Shown here: positions 35,301-47,960 of the stretch, piece by piece
How positions within the stretch are numbered: the first letter of the stretch is position 1
Layout: every line of letters begins with the position of its first letter
Source: Tyto alba
Lineage: Eukaryota; Chordata; Aves; Strigiformes; Tytonidae
Assembly: GCF_018691265.1 (NCBI RefSeq)
Contig: NW_024881279.1
Coordinates: 2,509,243 to 2,573,242, forward strand
Direction: 5' to 3'
Length of the DNA: 64,000 nucleotides
Made by a program: the position numbers and the translations under genes
Notes under the pieces: generated by a model
Databases searched by the model: none
Seen by the model: the letters and a program-made list of their open reading frames with translations, nothing else
Told to the model about the DNA's origin: nothing

Positions 35301-38089
35301 AATTTAAGAGCTTACTTATCCAAAGTTCAGTTTTCTGCATTGGGCAGTGGGGGGGAGAAACAAGCTTGAATTATTCTTTGCTGCTAAGTGTTTCTCTGTA
35401 TTGACTAAGTGTTCATTATAGTGATGCTTCTAAAATTAGTACCTCCTTTGGTTCCTGAAGTTAGGTGAAATTAATTTGGGCTGTAATTCTGACCCTAAAT
35501 TTTAATTTTTTGTTTATTTTATTAATTTTATTCTTAGGATGTGTTAGTTTTAGTTATTTTTATTTTTCATTTTCGGTGGTGGTGGTTTATTTGATGATGC
35601 CATCTCAGTTTTATTTTAAAAGTCAGTCATTTGAGACACAGAAACATTAAGACTGTATCCATCTTCCACGATTCAGATATTACTTTAACCTTTAAAATCC
35701 AGTTTGTCTCTCCTGGCTAGATCCCGTTATTATATTGTCAGGAATATATTAGATTGAGGCAACTTCCCTAGGCAAGGTAAAAACTAAAAACACTGTGTGC
35801 TGTGGGATGGCTCCATAAAAATGAGAGGCTCCTTTTCTCCCGGGAAGAGCAGACGTAGCAGAGATTCACAACTAACACCTTGTTATGTCACAGCTCTGGC
35901 ACTGCATGTATGATCATAAACTTGGGCAAAGTGAATCCCTTTTTAAACATGGGCTTTACCACGGGCTTTAAGAAGAGCTCACTGAAACAAAGAGTTAAAC
36001 GTGCAATCAGGGTTCAGTCTGTTCCTATTAGCAAACTTTCTTGTTTGTCAATTTGACCTTTGTTTAATGTTTCTCAGATGAAACATATAAGTGGCATAAC
36101 AGAAATATTGGGCTTGGTTGTTGCTTCAAAGACTGTATAGCCTAACAGATTTTAGTACAAACTGGAAATAATGTGAGTCTTTGATCATACAGTTATTTAT
36201 TGCACCTTAAAAACTGTCCTGCAGCAATTACGTGTCGTCAGGGCTATGGAGGCTGAGCAGTGCTGGAGGGGCCAGGCTGGGCCCAGCTGCCCTCTGGTTT
36301 TGGAACCCTGGTTTTGTTGACATGTCTGGAAGCTTATGTGCTGCTTCAGTCTCAACCTCTGTTAAAAATAACCAAAGATTAACCACTTTCCTGTTTCATA
36401 AAGATGTTTTGTTATTGAATTAATTTCTGTGAAGCTCCATGAATCTGATGAAAGCTTTACAAGGGTAAAAAAGCTTTTGTATAAGAGAGAATCTCATACA
36501 GTGTTGAAGTTTGCTGAAAGATTTGATCAATGTCCCTTGAAGATGCAGTAACAGTACAAGTTATTGTTACTGCAATACAAGAAATGATTATTGAAAACCA
36601 GAATTGTTGGGTTTTAGAGAAAAGCACCATAATGTGCTTTTATTTGAAAAATTAAGACTTTCTGAATGTCAGCATCTCTTCTCTCTGTATGTTTATGTAG
36701 CAGTTATGGACTTCACTTACAAACCAAAGCCAGACTGACAAGCGATGCTGTGGGGCGGCAGGAGGAGCAGATACTCTTGGCCGTTGCACAAGGGACCTTC
36801 TGCTTTGTGCTTTAGCAGACCTGGAACAGGCATCGGCACAGGCTGAGGGGCACTGCCCGCTGCTGCGGGGCCCAGCCGAGCAGGAAATGTTTGTGCATCC
36901 AGTGACTTTGCCTTAGGTGGTGCGCTCAGCTCTCTAAAACCAGAACAGTAAATTATTTGGAGTAAAAAGCTTGTTCCAGGGTGTAGGATTGCACCATGGG
37001 AGTCTGAATGCTGGTTTGTTTGGTTTCTGCGGTACTTGCTACTGGAAAAGCTGATTCTGAAGCTAGAACTTATGTAAATGAAAGTTGTGCCACAATGGGG
37101 TCTTCTCAATAACATCTGATTGAAATGGATCTTTTTTTCCCCCTCCTTTGCTTTATGTAAATATTTTTAAAAGGTAGGATGGATTGACTGATTGTTCATC
37201 TGACAGATAACAGAAATGTTTGAAGGAATTGGCAGATGAACCTTCATTTTTTTTCTTCCCTATTCTGTGCCTATGGCTTTGCCAGATTTTCATCTCTCGT
37301 ATACTCTTTGCAGATTCTTATTGCACCTTCTGTGCTTTGAAACCCTTCCTAGCTGCAGCTTAAAAAGCAGTATTTTTATATTGTTTGATTTCACAAAAAA
37401 TATGAGAAACTGATGAAATACCTGTTTTATCAGTAGGCTTTATAATTATACTTTTGTAAGGAAGTAAGGACCTGGTGGCTAATACATAGTCTTAATAAAC
37501 ACCTATTTTCTTCAGGTGGTAAGTAGAATGATCTCTGGTCTCTTCTAAAATCATCCTGCAGTGAATTCTGCCTTATACCGTATTTCAGAGAGAAAGAACT
37601 TTCCATTTTTCTGTAAGGAATACAACAGCTCTCTTACTGGAACAGACTGTAAACTAAACAGTGGTGACTTAAAAACTTGTTGCAGATGTGGATGCAATAT
37701 ACACCACATTAAGTAAATCTTGAACAGTGACCATAGTCAAAATTTTCTGTTTGAGATATCATGATCTATTCTACTAGCAAATCTGTGTGACCAAATTGTT
37801 AGTGAAAGATAATGACAGATAGTGATGGGTTGGAAAAGATTTGTAATGGCCATCAGGACTTTCACAAGAGTGCATCCAGTTGTAATGAACACTGAAATTC
37901 AGGAGAAAAAAACATAGTTTACCACTAGAAAAGTCTGTACTACTTTTCTGAAAGAACGTTGGAGTTCCCAATGTTTCAAACTTGAAATAACTGCACAATG
38001 CACAGAACAGTCCTTAAGACATATGAGCTGCTCCTGGAGAAAAGAGATGGTGTGGAGATAGGTGTGCACAGGTTCTGGGATTATCTGGC

Positions 38090-38260
38090 CTAGTCACCTT
38101 CGTGATAGTTATGTCAGAGGGGTAAACAGCCTGTTAACGAAGTTTACAGATGGAGTTTAAATTGGGAGGGGTTCCCAGTACTGCTCAGGAAGAGAAAATA
38201 TACAAAGAGGCAGAGATGAACAATGTGGCCAGGAAACTGTGTGAGGTTCAGCAAGGAAGG
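38090..38260 (+). mobile_element. Degraded CR1-like LINE fragment
   Basis: Two segments resemble the CR1 reverse-transcriptase ORF: AAGTTTACAGATG followed by AAATTGGGAGG near 38140-38170, and CCAGGAAACTGTGTGAGGTTCAGCAAGG ending near 38255, compared from memory. Their spacing of about 100 bp also fits CR1. The fragment is heavily mutated and has no intact frame. CR1 is the dominant LINE of birds and other reptiles. Confidence 0.45.
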
Positions 38261-41200
38261 AATAGAGCTTCCTTCATCTGATGGGGAGGGGTAGAGGAAG
38301 AAGACAAAGGAAAGTGGATAAAATAATACGAGAAATCCAGAAGAGAGAAAGAAGGCAAGACCTAAAAGTATTGGGAGGGGGACCAAGACAAGAAGTGCTT
38401 GTAGAGTCCGGGAGCATGCAACAAGAGGGATGTGATGAAACATCTTGATAGTCTTGAGTGTGTGACATGGATGCCAAGTGGAAATAAAAGCAGATAATAA
38501 CCTAATGCATCTGCATGTTAGAGCAGAAATTGTATCTGTAATTGCTTAACAGTGTTGACAAAAGTAATTATAGCACTCTACTAGATAATTCAATAAAGTT
38601 GACTTAAAAGTGCCATGAAAATTACATATGATATCTATATGCATCTTACAGGTCTGCAGTACTACTCGCTGCTTGTCCTTCCGAAAATATTACACAAGTT
38701 TAGATGGCTGATTTTCTGTCAATAAACAAAACTCACTACATGCTTTTCTTCATGTGTGGGCAGGAGTGGTCTCACATATATTCTTTGCATCAAGTGTGTC
38801 AGAGGCCAGTTGAAATTAAATGAAATTGTGTTCTTAAGGGCATTAGAAGTGTTTGTAAGACTTTGGAGAATACATTTGAGACAGGTTTGCTCAGTTTTAA
38901 GCTCCGTCGTGTACACACACAGGTCTGGATATAAAATGCACCAAAACCAACTGTAAAGCATGAAAGCAAACCTTTTGGTAGTGTTCAGAGTGGGAGGTCT
39001 TAGCCTTTCCTGTGGGGAGCCTAGCCGTGTGCCATCATAGTGTTTTGTCCTTTGGCAACTTTCTGATTTTTAAGTCACCAAGAATTTTGAATTTGCTCCT
39101 TGTCTTTCCAGCAAGAATTACTGTTCTCACTCTAATGTGGTAAAAACGAATCTTTACCCTTTTAAGTGAAGTTACTGCTCATCACTAAGTGCGGAGCATA
39201 ATCCACAGGCATCAGGGGTAGCACCTTACACAATTCTTTATACTAAGTTGGCACTGAAGCTCAAGTCTAGCCTTTAGCACTGAGAATAACGTCTTGCAGT
39301 CCTCCTCCCCTGTGACTAAGAACTCAGAATCATTAGAAGTACTTTTGTCTTCCAGCAAAGTACTCAAGATATGATGGTTTTATTGGGTTTTGTTTGGTTT
39401 TCATGCTCTTGGAAGTTATGAAAGCTGATTCCCTCCTTGTTAGGTTATTGTAACAAAGCCCAGTCTCCCTTCACACTGCATTTCTCTTATTAAAGACAGC
39501 TCAAGTTCTTCCTCTGCTTGTTTCATTAGCTGCTGATCAGTTTTCTGAAAACAAGTGGATATAACATCGAATCTCCCTCACAGGGGATCAAAAACTACTG
39601 AAAACATACCTGCTACCTGAAATTGGGGAAAACTGGAGTGGAAAAAAACCAAGTCAAGTAGACATGTTGAAAATAAAGAGGAATGAACCTTCACTAAAAT
39701 CTTCTGTTGTTAAATGCAATGCATCTATATTACAAGTTCATTTCTGGTCCCATCCATGTGAAACACACATATGTTTTTAAAACATAAACCAGTAGTATTT
39801 ATGGACTTCTCTTACCCCTTCTAGTACCTTCAGTACCTGAAGCAGTAACTTTGGGTTTTTAAGTCTTTTCATTTTCAGTTTTAGATTGAGCATTGGCTGA
39901 AGTGAATTACACAGTATGCACATTGATGATCTAATATCTCAGGAACATATTGCTGTTATAGCTGTTAAAAACACAGTACTCATTCACTGATGTATTTATT
40001 TTGGAGGGGAAATGGTTTGCTTCTCCTTCCCACCTCTGTGTTAATGGGAGGAGGAGGAGGATATCTCAGAACTTCTTCAGTAATTTTGAAGTTAATATTG
40101 TGTGTTACAGATATTTGGTAATATAACATTTTTTTAAAATTGTGAGGTAGGTTTTAGCTATCTCTGCTAAAAGTAGATGTCATTTAAGGAGAGCATTTTT
40201 CTTGCTTAAGAATCTTGTTTAAACTCTGCTTTGACCCCTTTCTTTTTGGTTCACTGGTGTTTTTTGAGCTTCTGGACTCCTGTTCAAAGTTTAAACAATA
40301 ACTAGTCAAATGTAAAATAATGTCAATTGAACCAACCTATGACTCAACAGTCAACCAAGTCATCCTGGATCTGCATCAAATGGACTGAGGCCAAAACCTA
40401 AAATTGGCACACATCCCCGTCCCTCTTCTCCATATATTTCCACTGAAGCAGAGCCCAGAATGCAACACGTTGGTTAATGTTCCATGATAAACTGCTCCAT
40501 ATGTAAATGTATTATTTTCATTGACAAAAAAGTGTGAAAGCCTGTGCCAAGGGTAAAGACACATTGTGCAAGGCTTCCTACAGCCCGACAAGGAAATGGA
40601 GTTTGTGCGCTGAAGAATTTACCATTTTGACTTTCTTTTAGTATCGGTTCCACTTCTAAACAGAGCTTCCTTGAAGGTCTCTAGAAAGAATTAAGGAAGA
40701 AACATTCCTTTCTGCTTATCTTGCCTTGTTTCCATCTTTCCCTCCTCCTCTTCCTCTTCCTTCTCTGAGTTAAGGCTTTATTTCTACTTTCTCATTTGTG
40801 TTTATTGATTTGTATGTCTTTTAAGTGTTATTTTATTTGGCAAAGCAGAAAATAGTTTTGCAGTGCTGATAAAAGCACAAACTGTGTTGAATAAGTCTGT
40901 GTGCATGCATTCATAAAAATCAGTGTCTGGATTACTATTAGAGGGTTACACTGGCAGCAGAAGAGTCTTGATTTTTTTTCTCAAAATAACAGAAATAAAC
41001 TTTCTAATTACCAGTCTAAATTTATTTATAGCTTTATGACTCAATTTGACTATGCAAGCATTATCTGGCAGCTTTTAAAATATCTGTTCTGTGACTATTG
41101 CAGTTCAGTTTAATCTTTTACTGCATTTCTTACAGTACCATTAATATTTTTCCATGTACATCAGAGTCAGCTTTCCAGATGTCTCTTGCCTTCTATCCTA

Positions 41201-42140
41201 GCAACATCATTTTGGCAGCCTGTGTCTGCAGTTCTGTGATTGACACAAGAATTTGTGTTAAGAAGACCAGAGCAACGTACATAGCTCATGCTGAGGTCAT
41301 TAATGGAACAAATCCTGTTTAATATTTTAAGTTCAGTTCCTCTGGTACCACATTAATGAGGGTGCTGTAATAAGAAGTAAAATACTTTTCCGATATATGC
41401 TGACTATATAGGATAAACCAAAATGCTGTGACTGATCTAAGCTCATGGCTCTGTTCTAATAACAACAGAATATCTCTGTGCAAGAGCTCTGCTGTCTTGT
41501 TGAATCCAGTGTGCAAATGTAACGTGAGGAAGCAAATGTACGTAAGGAAGCAAGTTAAATTAGTATGTTAAAGGACCTATGTTAAGATAACGAATTTTTG
41601 GTGGGTACATTGGCTCTCTGTTAATTTGCAAGGTTCAGAAAACTAGGAAACTGCTTTTGAGAAAGTGTCACGCAGGTAAAACACCTCTAGCAGCTGAGGT
41701 CAGAAATGGTGCTTGCAGCAGAGACTGAATGGACTAGGAACAATTCCATGTATTGTGCTTAAAATGGAAAAAAAAACAAACAAACCAACAAATTAATTCT
41801 GATTAGATTTTTGAGCTTTCTTCTACTGACTGCATATTAGTCTTGCAGTCTTCCTAATGAGGGTCTCTTTTTGCAGAGGCACCTGTATGCACCTTAGTTT
41901 GTAAATGCAGAGTGCGTACATGCACATGTAAAACTGGATGTATCTGCAAGATTGAGTTCTTGAAAGTCAAGTTTTCAGATGATCCACAACCTGTCTGTAA
42001 ATATATGCAGATCAAATGCATATTTTGTTATCCAGAAAAGCATAAAGAATTAAAATGGCCCAGGATGATTTGCTTGTGTATTTTTATGTAAGGTTTTTAT
42101 TTAAATGTAAGGGTACTGGCTTCTGTCTTACTTCCCCCCA

Positions 42141-42157
42141 CCCCCCCCCCCCCCCCC
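42141..42157 (+). repeat. C17 homopolymer in intron 2
   Basis: An uninterrupted C run is preceded by further C-rich sequence from 42134. It is probably length-variable. Confidence 0.9.
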
Positions 42158-42510
42158 GCCCTGCATCTTCATGTAACAAAGCAAGGATGCACAATGAATT
42201 TTTAAAAAGACCTTTTGAAAAAATATGCATAAATTGATTCATATAGAAATTAAGTCCTACCCTTGAAGGTAAGAATTTTTGGCTGCTTTACTGGAGCACT
42301 GTAATAAATGTAAAAGTTTAGAACATATAATTTAATTATCATATTCTGGTCATAAATACTTCAGGGCTGTAGTACATTTGAAATCCCAAGAGCTCTAGCT
42401 AAGGTTGCAGCTGCAACATCAATTACCATTTATCCATTCCAAGAAAGCTTTGCCTGTGCCCTTGAAACCTTTACCTTCTGGAGAGTATCCAAAAGGGAAA
42501 AAAAAAAAAA

Positions 42511-42725
42511 GTCGCGTCGCTCACTTGCGTTAGTGTTTCTTTCTCACTCCTGTGCGAGCTCTAAAATGGTAGCGGACGCCATTTCGGAGGGGGAGAAGGG
42601 GTGTCTTTGGTGCCGGTGGCTCTGGAGCTACTGGAGGCTCCTCCGAGCCCGCCCGGCGCCGGCGTGTTAATGAAAGCGAGCGCCGAGTCACCTGCGGTGG
42701 GACCTCGTCCGCAGGTTTGGGAGTA
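42511..42725. promoter_or_regulatory. Intronic CpG-rich islet
   Basis: I count roughly 23 CpG in about 230 bp, in a neighbourhood that is otherwise AT-rich and nearly CpG-free. It includes an inverted YY1-like pair (AAAATGG and GCCATTT) at about 42564-42586 and is flanked on the left by an A13 tract. It could be a small intronic promoter or enhancer, or the remnant of a GC-rich transposon. The sequence does not decide between these. Confidence 0.3.
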
Positions 42726-45313
42726 AACATCGTGCAGGCGTTGAGAGAGAGAGATAAAAGGGCCCGATGCCCATGGGGAACCGGCGCTGTTTGATACGGG
42801 GGGTTTGCTTCCCTTGGCTGTGTCGGGAATCCCTGCAAATCATTATTCTGTTAACATGCTACTGGTATTTGCCTGTGCTCTCAGGGTTTATTTTTATTGA
42901 GTAGAGTGTAATTTATGAGAGATGAAACAGCAGTGCTTGGACTGGTAGTCCCTGCTGCCTCTGCCTACCCGTAGCGAAACACCAGCTCTCCGTGAAGCCT
43001 GTTCTTTACAGCACGTGCTTGTCACTGGAGCTCTACTAAACACAGAATTATTGTGTGCGCGGCAGATTGTGGCCGGTGGCGGGTGTGTGTGCGTGCGTGG
43101 TGTTCCCATGTCAGGACGTGTCCCGTGGCCGTGGAGCCGGCGTTCCCTCCAGCCTCCAGAGCACTCTGGGTGTGCAGGCGTGGGCTCGGGGCGGGCGAGG
43201 AGAAGGCAGGACTTCCTGTGCAGCCAAGGCTTGTATGCACTGGGGTTTCTAATTAAATACTAATTTTTCATATACTTATGGAGAGCAGCACTTAGGTTTG
43301 CAATACAGGTGGTTCTTCAGACCTCTGGGCTCTACGGGGATCAAAACCTCACCAGCACCAAGGTCTGACTGCTCCTGTACAATGCCTGCAGGAACGGAGT
43401 TCGTTCCAATTTTGTTTGCCAACACGAAGTGTGTTTTTATACATAAAATCTTTCATAATGGATATATGTAAAGCCTTTTCTTGGTGTGAACTGAAGTCAG
43501 TTTTTTGGTTTGACTCAGTCTGGATACCTCGGTCAGTGTCCTTGTTACTCTGTACCTGACTTGTTGGAAACATAAGCAAAAACGTTTATTGTATTTGAGG
43601 AGACATTATACAAAACAGTGAATCCTACAGTCTGTTTCAGTTGTATTAAAGGGATGGTAAAATGTATGCTGTTCTGTAGATGGAGAGGTTAATTATGACA
43701 CTTTGCTGCTTCAGGTATGTCTCATATTTTACATTTTTCTGTAAATTAGAATCCCAGTACTCCACTGTAAGTTAGCAGTAAAATTTATCCTGACATAGAG
43801 GCAATGTCAGGAGGCAGCACAATGGTAACTGCCAATCTATTTGTAAAATAACATGTTTCTCTGCCACAAATTTCTGTATCCAGCAATGAAACAAAATTGG
43901 CCTATGGCCTTTGTGGGTGACCCACTCCTCATGTTGGTGTTATCTTGGTCGTGTTACAGGCCTGTGCACAAAACTAGACTGTTAGTTCAAAATCTGGTTT
44001 ACTGGTTTATCAAGTCATGATACGGCACTTATCTGGGTACATGATAAAGGCAATGGCGTTAATCGTCTTGGCTTTAAGATGGGCTGTAAAACAGCAACAC
44101 TGGATGCTTTTATTCACGGGTTTTGGTTATATGCTGTAATCTGTAGTAGATTTTTAATTTATGATGACATCGCTGGGGACGTGCTTGTAATCAAGAAGAA
44201 CGCTTTTGCCAAAACAGTTCAGTTGTCTAAGTGCAAAACAGGAAAGAAAACTTTTATACAGAACCTACCAATTCTTGAGTTATTTGGAGGGGCTTTTGGG
44301 TTGCTTTGTGGGTTTGCAGGTGTTTTGTCTGTCCGGGCAGCCAGCAGCAGTGTCTGAGCCCGCGCCCCAAGCCACTCTGACCCTGGGGACCTCGCTGTGC
44401 ATTTAATGCCCACTGACGGCGGGTGAGCTGCATGAACAAACCAGAGCCTCTGTGTGTGTCCGCGTAGAGTTTGCGGGCAGCCTGGGGGGAAGACATTGGT
44501 TCTGACCAATTTTCAGTCTCTTGTAACATGCTCACTTAAGTTTAAAGAGACTGTGGTTCAGCAAAACACATTTTTGAAATAATTTTCCATTGGCAATTAT
44601 ACTTTTATTTTAATATTGTAATGAAAAGTATAGTGTCAATAGCCTTGTTTTAAAATTTTTTCCTGCCTGAATTTAAAACTGCTTTCCTGCCTAAGAAGGT
44701 GTATAAAATAATTACTACTATCTCTAGTTAATAAAGAAATAAGCAAGCAATTTGAAAAATGTAATCACTTGGTGTATGCAGCTGAGTGTTTACATTGTTC
44801 TCATTGCTAGAAGATAAGAATGAGGCCCAGATGTCATTGACATTGAAAATCGTTTCTTTACTGTTAACTTGGTGACACTACTTAAGCAGATAAGTAACTT
44901 GCCTTTAAGAATATGTGAGTTCAATATAAAGGTGACTTATGCTGGAGAACCAGGACTTACGGGGTGCAATATTTTGTGGTCTATTTCATACAGAGTGAAT
45001 GCAACTCATATTTGTAAAGCCATAGATTAGAAGTAGGAGCAAAATGAATAGTCTGTTTACCCTGCTTTAAACTTAAATAATAAATATAGTCAAATTTTGA
45101 GGTGTTTCTTCCCATCTGAGACGTATCACATCCTTTTCTTTCCTTGGAGTTGGAAGTTGGACACAAATACCATTTTCTTACACGTTTTTAGGAGCCAGTT
45201 GCAGGTGTTCTGGTTTTGTAATTTATAGCAGCACCAGGGAATACCTTTGTTATCCATATGTCTGAAAAAACCCCTTGTATTACGCACTTGCCCTGAACTT
45301 TTGGGGGGTAATA

Positions 45314-45339
45314 TTTTTTTTTTTTTTAAAAAAAAAAAA
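45314..45339. repeat. T14 joined directly to A12
   Basis: A perfect T-to-A switch forms a self-complementary tract of at least 24 bp with no spacer. It would form a tight hairpin or cruciform and is prone to deletion. Confidence 0.85.
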
Positions 45340-47639
45340 GGTGAAAATTGCCAAGCTGACAGCTTCTTTGCCTACTGGCCCCACACATTTCCTGAGCTGC
45401 TGCTTCTCCCATTCTGTAGCTTGCAGCCATTTTCCTTAAATGCAGTTAGTTTTTTAAACTGTTAACCAAGTTCTCTACTCATTGCACTTGTGTAACGTGC
45501 TAATGGTGCTAATTTAATTTGCAGTTTTAAAAACAATTTACCCTTCAGCAGAACTGTGCTAGGGCTGAGCACGGTTTTGGACAAAATGTGATCAAGGCTG
45601 GTCATCCTAAGCTTTCATGCACCGGTAAAGAGTTGCAAGTTGTAGACTGTAAATGACTAGAAGTTTTAGTTGCTGAAAGTATTCATCTCTTCATTATCTC
45701 ACTAGAGGGGTTTTTTCACTTAATAATGTAAAGTAGTGGGAGAGTAGTATATTTTTTAAATAATGTAGTTCTAGTAGGTTTAGAGTGTGGGAGCGTGCAC
45801 ATTCTGTTGTTAGCAAGAAGGTCTTATATTCTTCACAGTAAAGATAGAAGAAAGGGGGAAAAAAGCAAATGTTTTCTTCAGTAATGAACAACTACGCTGG
45901 AGGAAGGTTTCCTCAAAGAGCGACCAGCTTTCCCTGCCACACCTTTCTGCTCGGACGTTGGTAGCCAGCTGTGGGTTTGCTGGCTGCCCTGGCCGATGCC
46001 GCGTCACCCGCCGGGCCGGCCGCGAGGCGCGAGAGCTCTGCCCCGCCGTGGACCTTACCACACCCGGCTTAGCAGCCTTTGAACCTTGAGCCTGGTCTGA
46101 AACCCTCTGGTAAATGATTAACACAGAAATGGCTTTGGTTAAACAGCTTGATTTCTACGCCGCTCGTTACTGTGGCTGCATCTTCTTTTCTTGAGGTCTT
46201 TCCATTTTACCCACCTGTTTCCTTGACTGGAAACAATAAATGTATCTATACGAATGAATAAAATTAGATTATATATAAATAGTTTCTGAAAGCACATGAG
46301 AATGGATCTCATACCTTTAAACAAACAATACCTTGCCTCCCAAAATAAAATTTAATTAAAGTTTTTACAAAATTGGAACCCTTAAAATCTGGAATTTTTT
46401 TTCCTCTCTTATCTATGCTTCCTGAATTTTTCTTTTATTTAGATAAGAATAATCATTTATTATGTTTTTGCCAAGTTTAAAAACATTTTTGCAAATAACT
46501 GAAAGGTAGCTTTTTTATTATTGTATTATCTCAGAATGTAACTTCCCTCCCTCACCTTTTCCTTAGGAAGTGGTTGGTTGTCTTCTACTCTACATATAAC
46601 TGCATAGGTAGAAGATTTATATTAAACCTCAAGCCAGTTTGTTGTAGGTCCTGCAGGAGCCCTTACGCACTCTAATCCCTCCTGTTCTCCATGTTTCAGG
46701 CGAGGAAAATTGTGTTTTACACAATCAGGGGACTGTCAGTGTCTGGCAGCTCTCCACACAGTTAGTAAATATTGGCCTTATCTGATACAGCCAGGCTCGA
46801 GAAGATATGCCAGAAGCCCAGATTAGATTGCTGGCTACTGCTTTATTAATCAATGTAATAATTTATTTTTAGTTTTGTAAGTCATATCATCTGTTTTCTT
46901 TCTCATATTACCTTTTCTATGTTACTGGTACAGAAAGTGAGCCCTGTTTAAAAATTAAAGGTGATTGAAAAGTTTCAGTGGAATATGTTTGTCACTACCA
47001 TAGTTTCTATGACAGTTGATGAATGTTTCCTTAAAAATGCTTTTGTCAGAAATTTGTAAGGTATAAAGATTGTAATTTTTGTATCTAAATTAGCTGTCTT
47101 CAAAACTGTGCATAAAAAGATGTTTCCATCTTTTTCTGGTTTTAGTCATTTTAATGAAATTAAGTTCTCAAGTTCTATTCCTTATTTAAAATCATAGGCT
47201 CCCAGCCTATATTCCAACGTTTAAACTGAGATTTTTACTACAAACAAAGGAGCTACTGGGCCTAATACTTAAGAGAAAATAAGGCAATTTACAGTAGCTT
47301 TTAACTGTCCAGTGATTACTATTTTTAATAGAGGGCTTTGTTTTTGAGGTAAGTGTTTTGTTGGTTTTTTTTTTTTGGTTTGTTTGTTTGTTTGATTGTT
47401 TGTTTGTTTTTAAATATGACATTACAGGATGGAGAAAGAATTTAATTCCTTTTTCCAAATGGATCAGTAAGCTGGGGGGGAAAAACAAAACAAAACAAAA
47501 CACACAAAAAGCCACCACGACGCGACAAACCAAACCACAGAAGAAAGTAATATATGCATCGCATGAGAGGAAGCAAAGCTTTGTAGTCCAAATTATTTGT
47601 CTAATTAAACAGGAAAGCTGCGAGGGAGCAAAGAGACAA

Positions 47640-47960
47640 GTTGCAGGGTCTCCAGGCTGGGGTTGCCCCCCGGTCCCTGGATTCACTCGGAGATCCAGCC
47701 AGGGCCGGGGGTGGCACGTTGTGGCCCAGCACCCCGAGATGGGGCTGTGCTGCTCGGGCTCTGCTCTGGGCTTCCCGAGCCGCCCCGAGGGCACCGGGAC
47801 GTCCCCCTCGGAGCGCGGCCCGAGCCCAGATGTGCGGGGAAGCACCCAGGGAGGTGGTCGGTGTCGACCACCTGCACCAGTGCCGGTCGCGTGGTGGGGA
47901 GGGGGCTCTGCCGCCGAGGAGCTGGGTGTCACCCCAGCTCACAGCATGGCTCCCTCGACC
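47640..47960. promoter_or_regulatory. Intronic CpG-rich islet about 2.4 kb before exon 3
   Basis: About 320 bp of GC-rich, CpG-dense sequence sit in an AT-rich surround. Open frames on both strands run through it, which is expected of GC-rich sequence. It has no recognisable coding domain. It could be an intragenic CpG island with promoter activity or a GC-rich repeat fragment. Confidence 0.3.
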
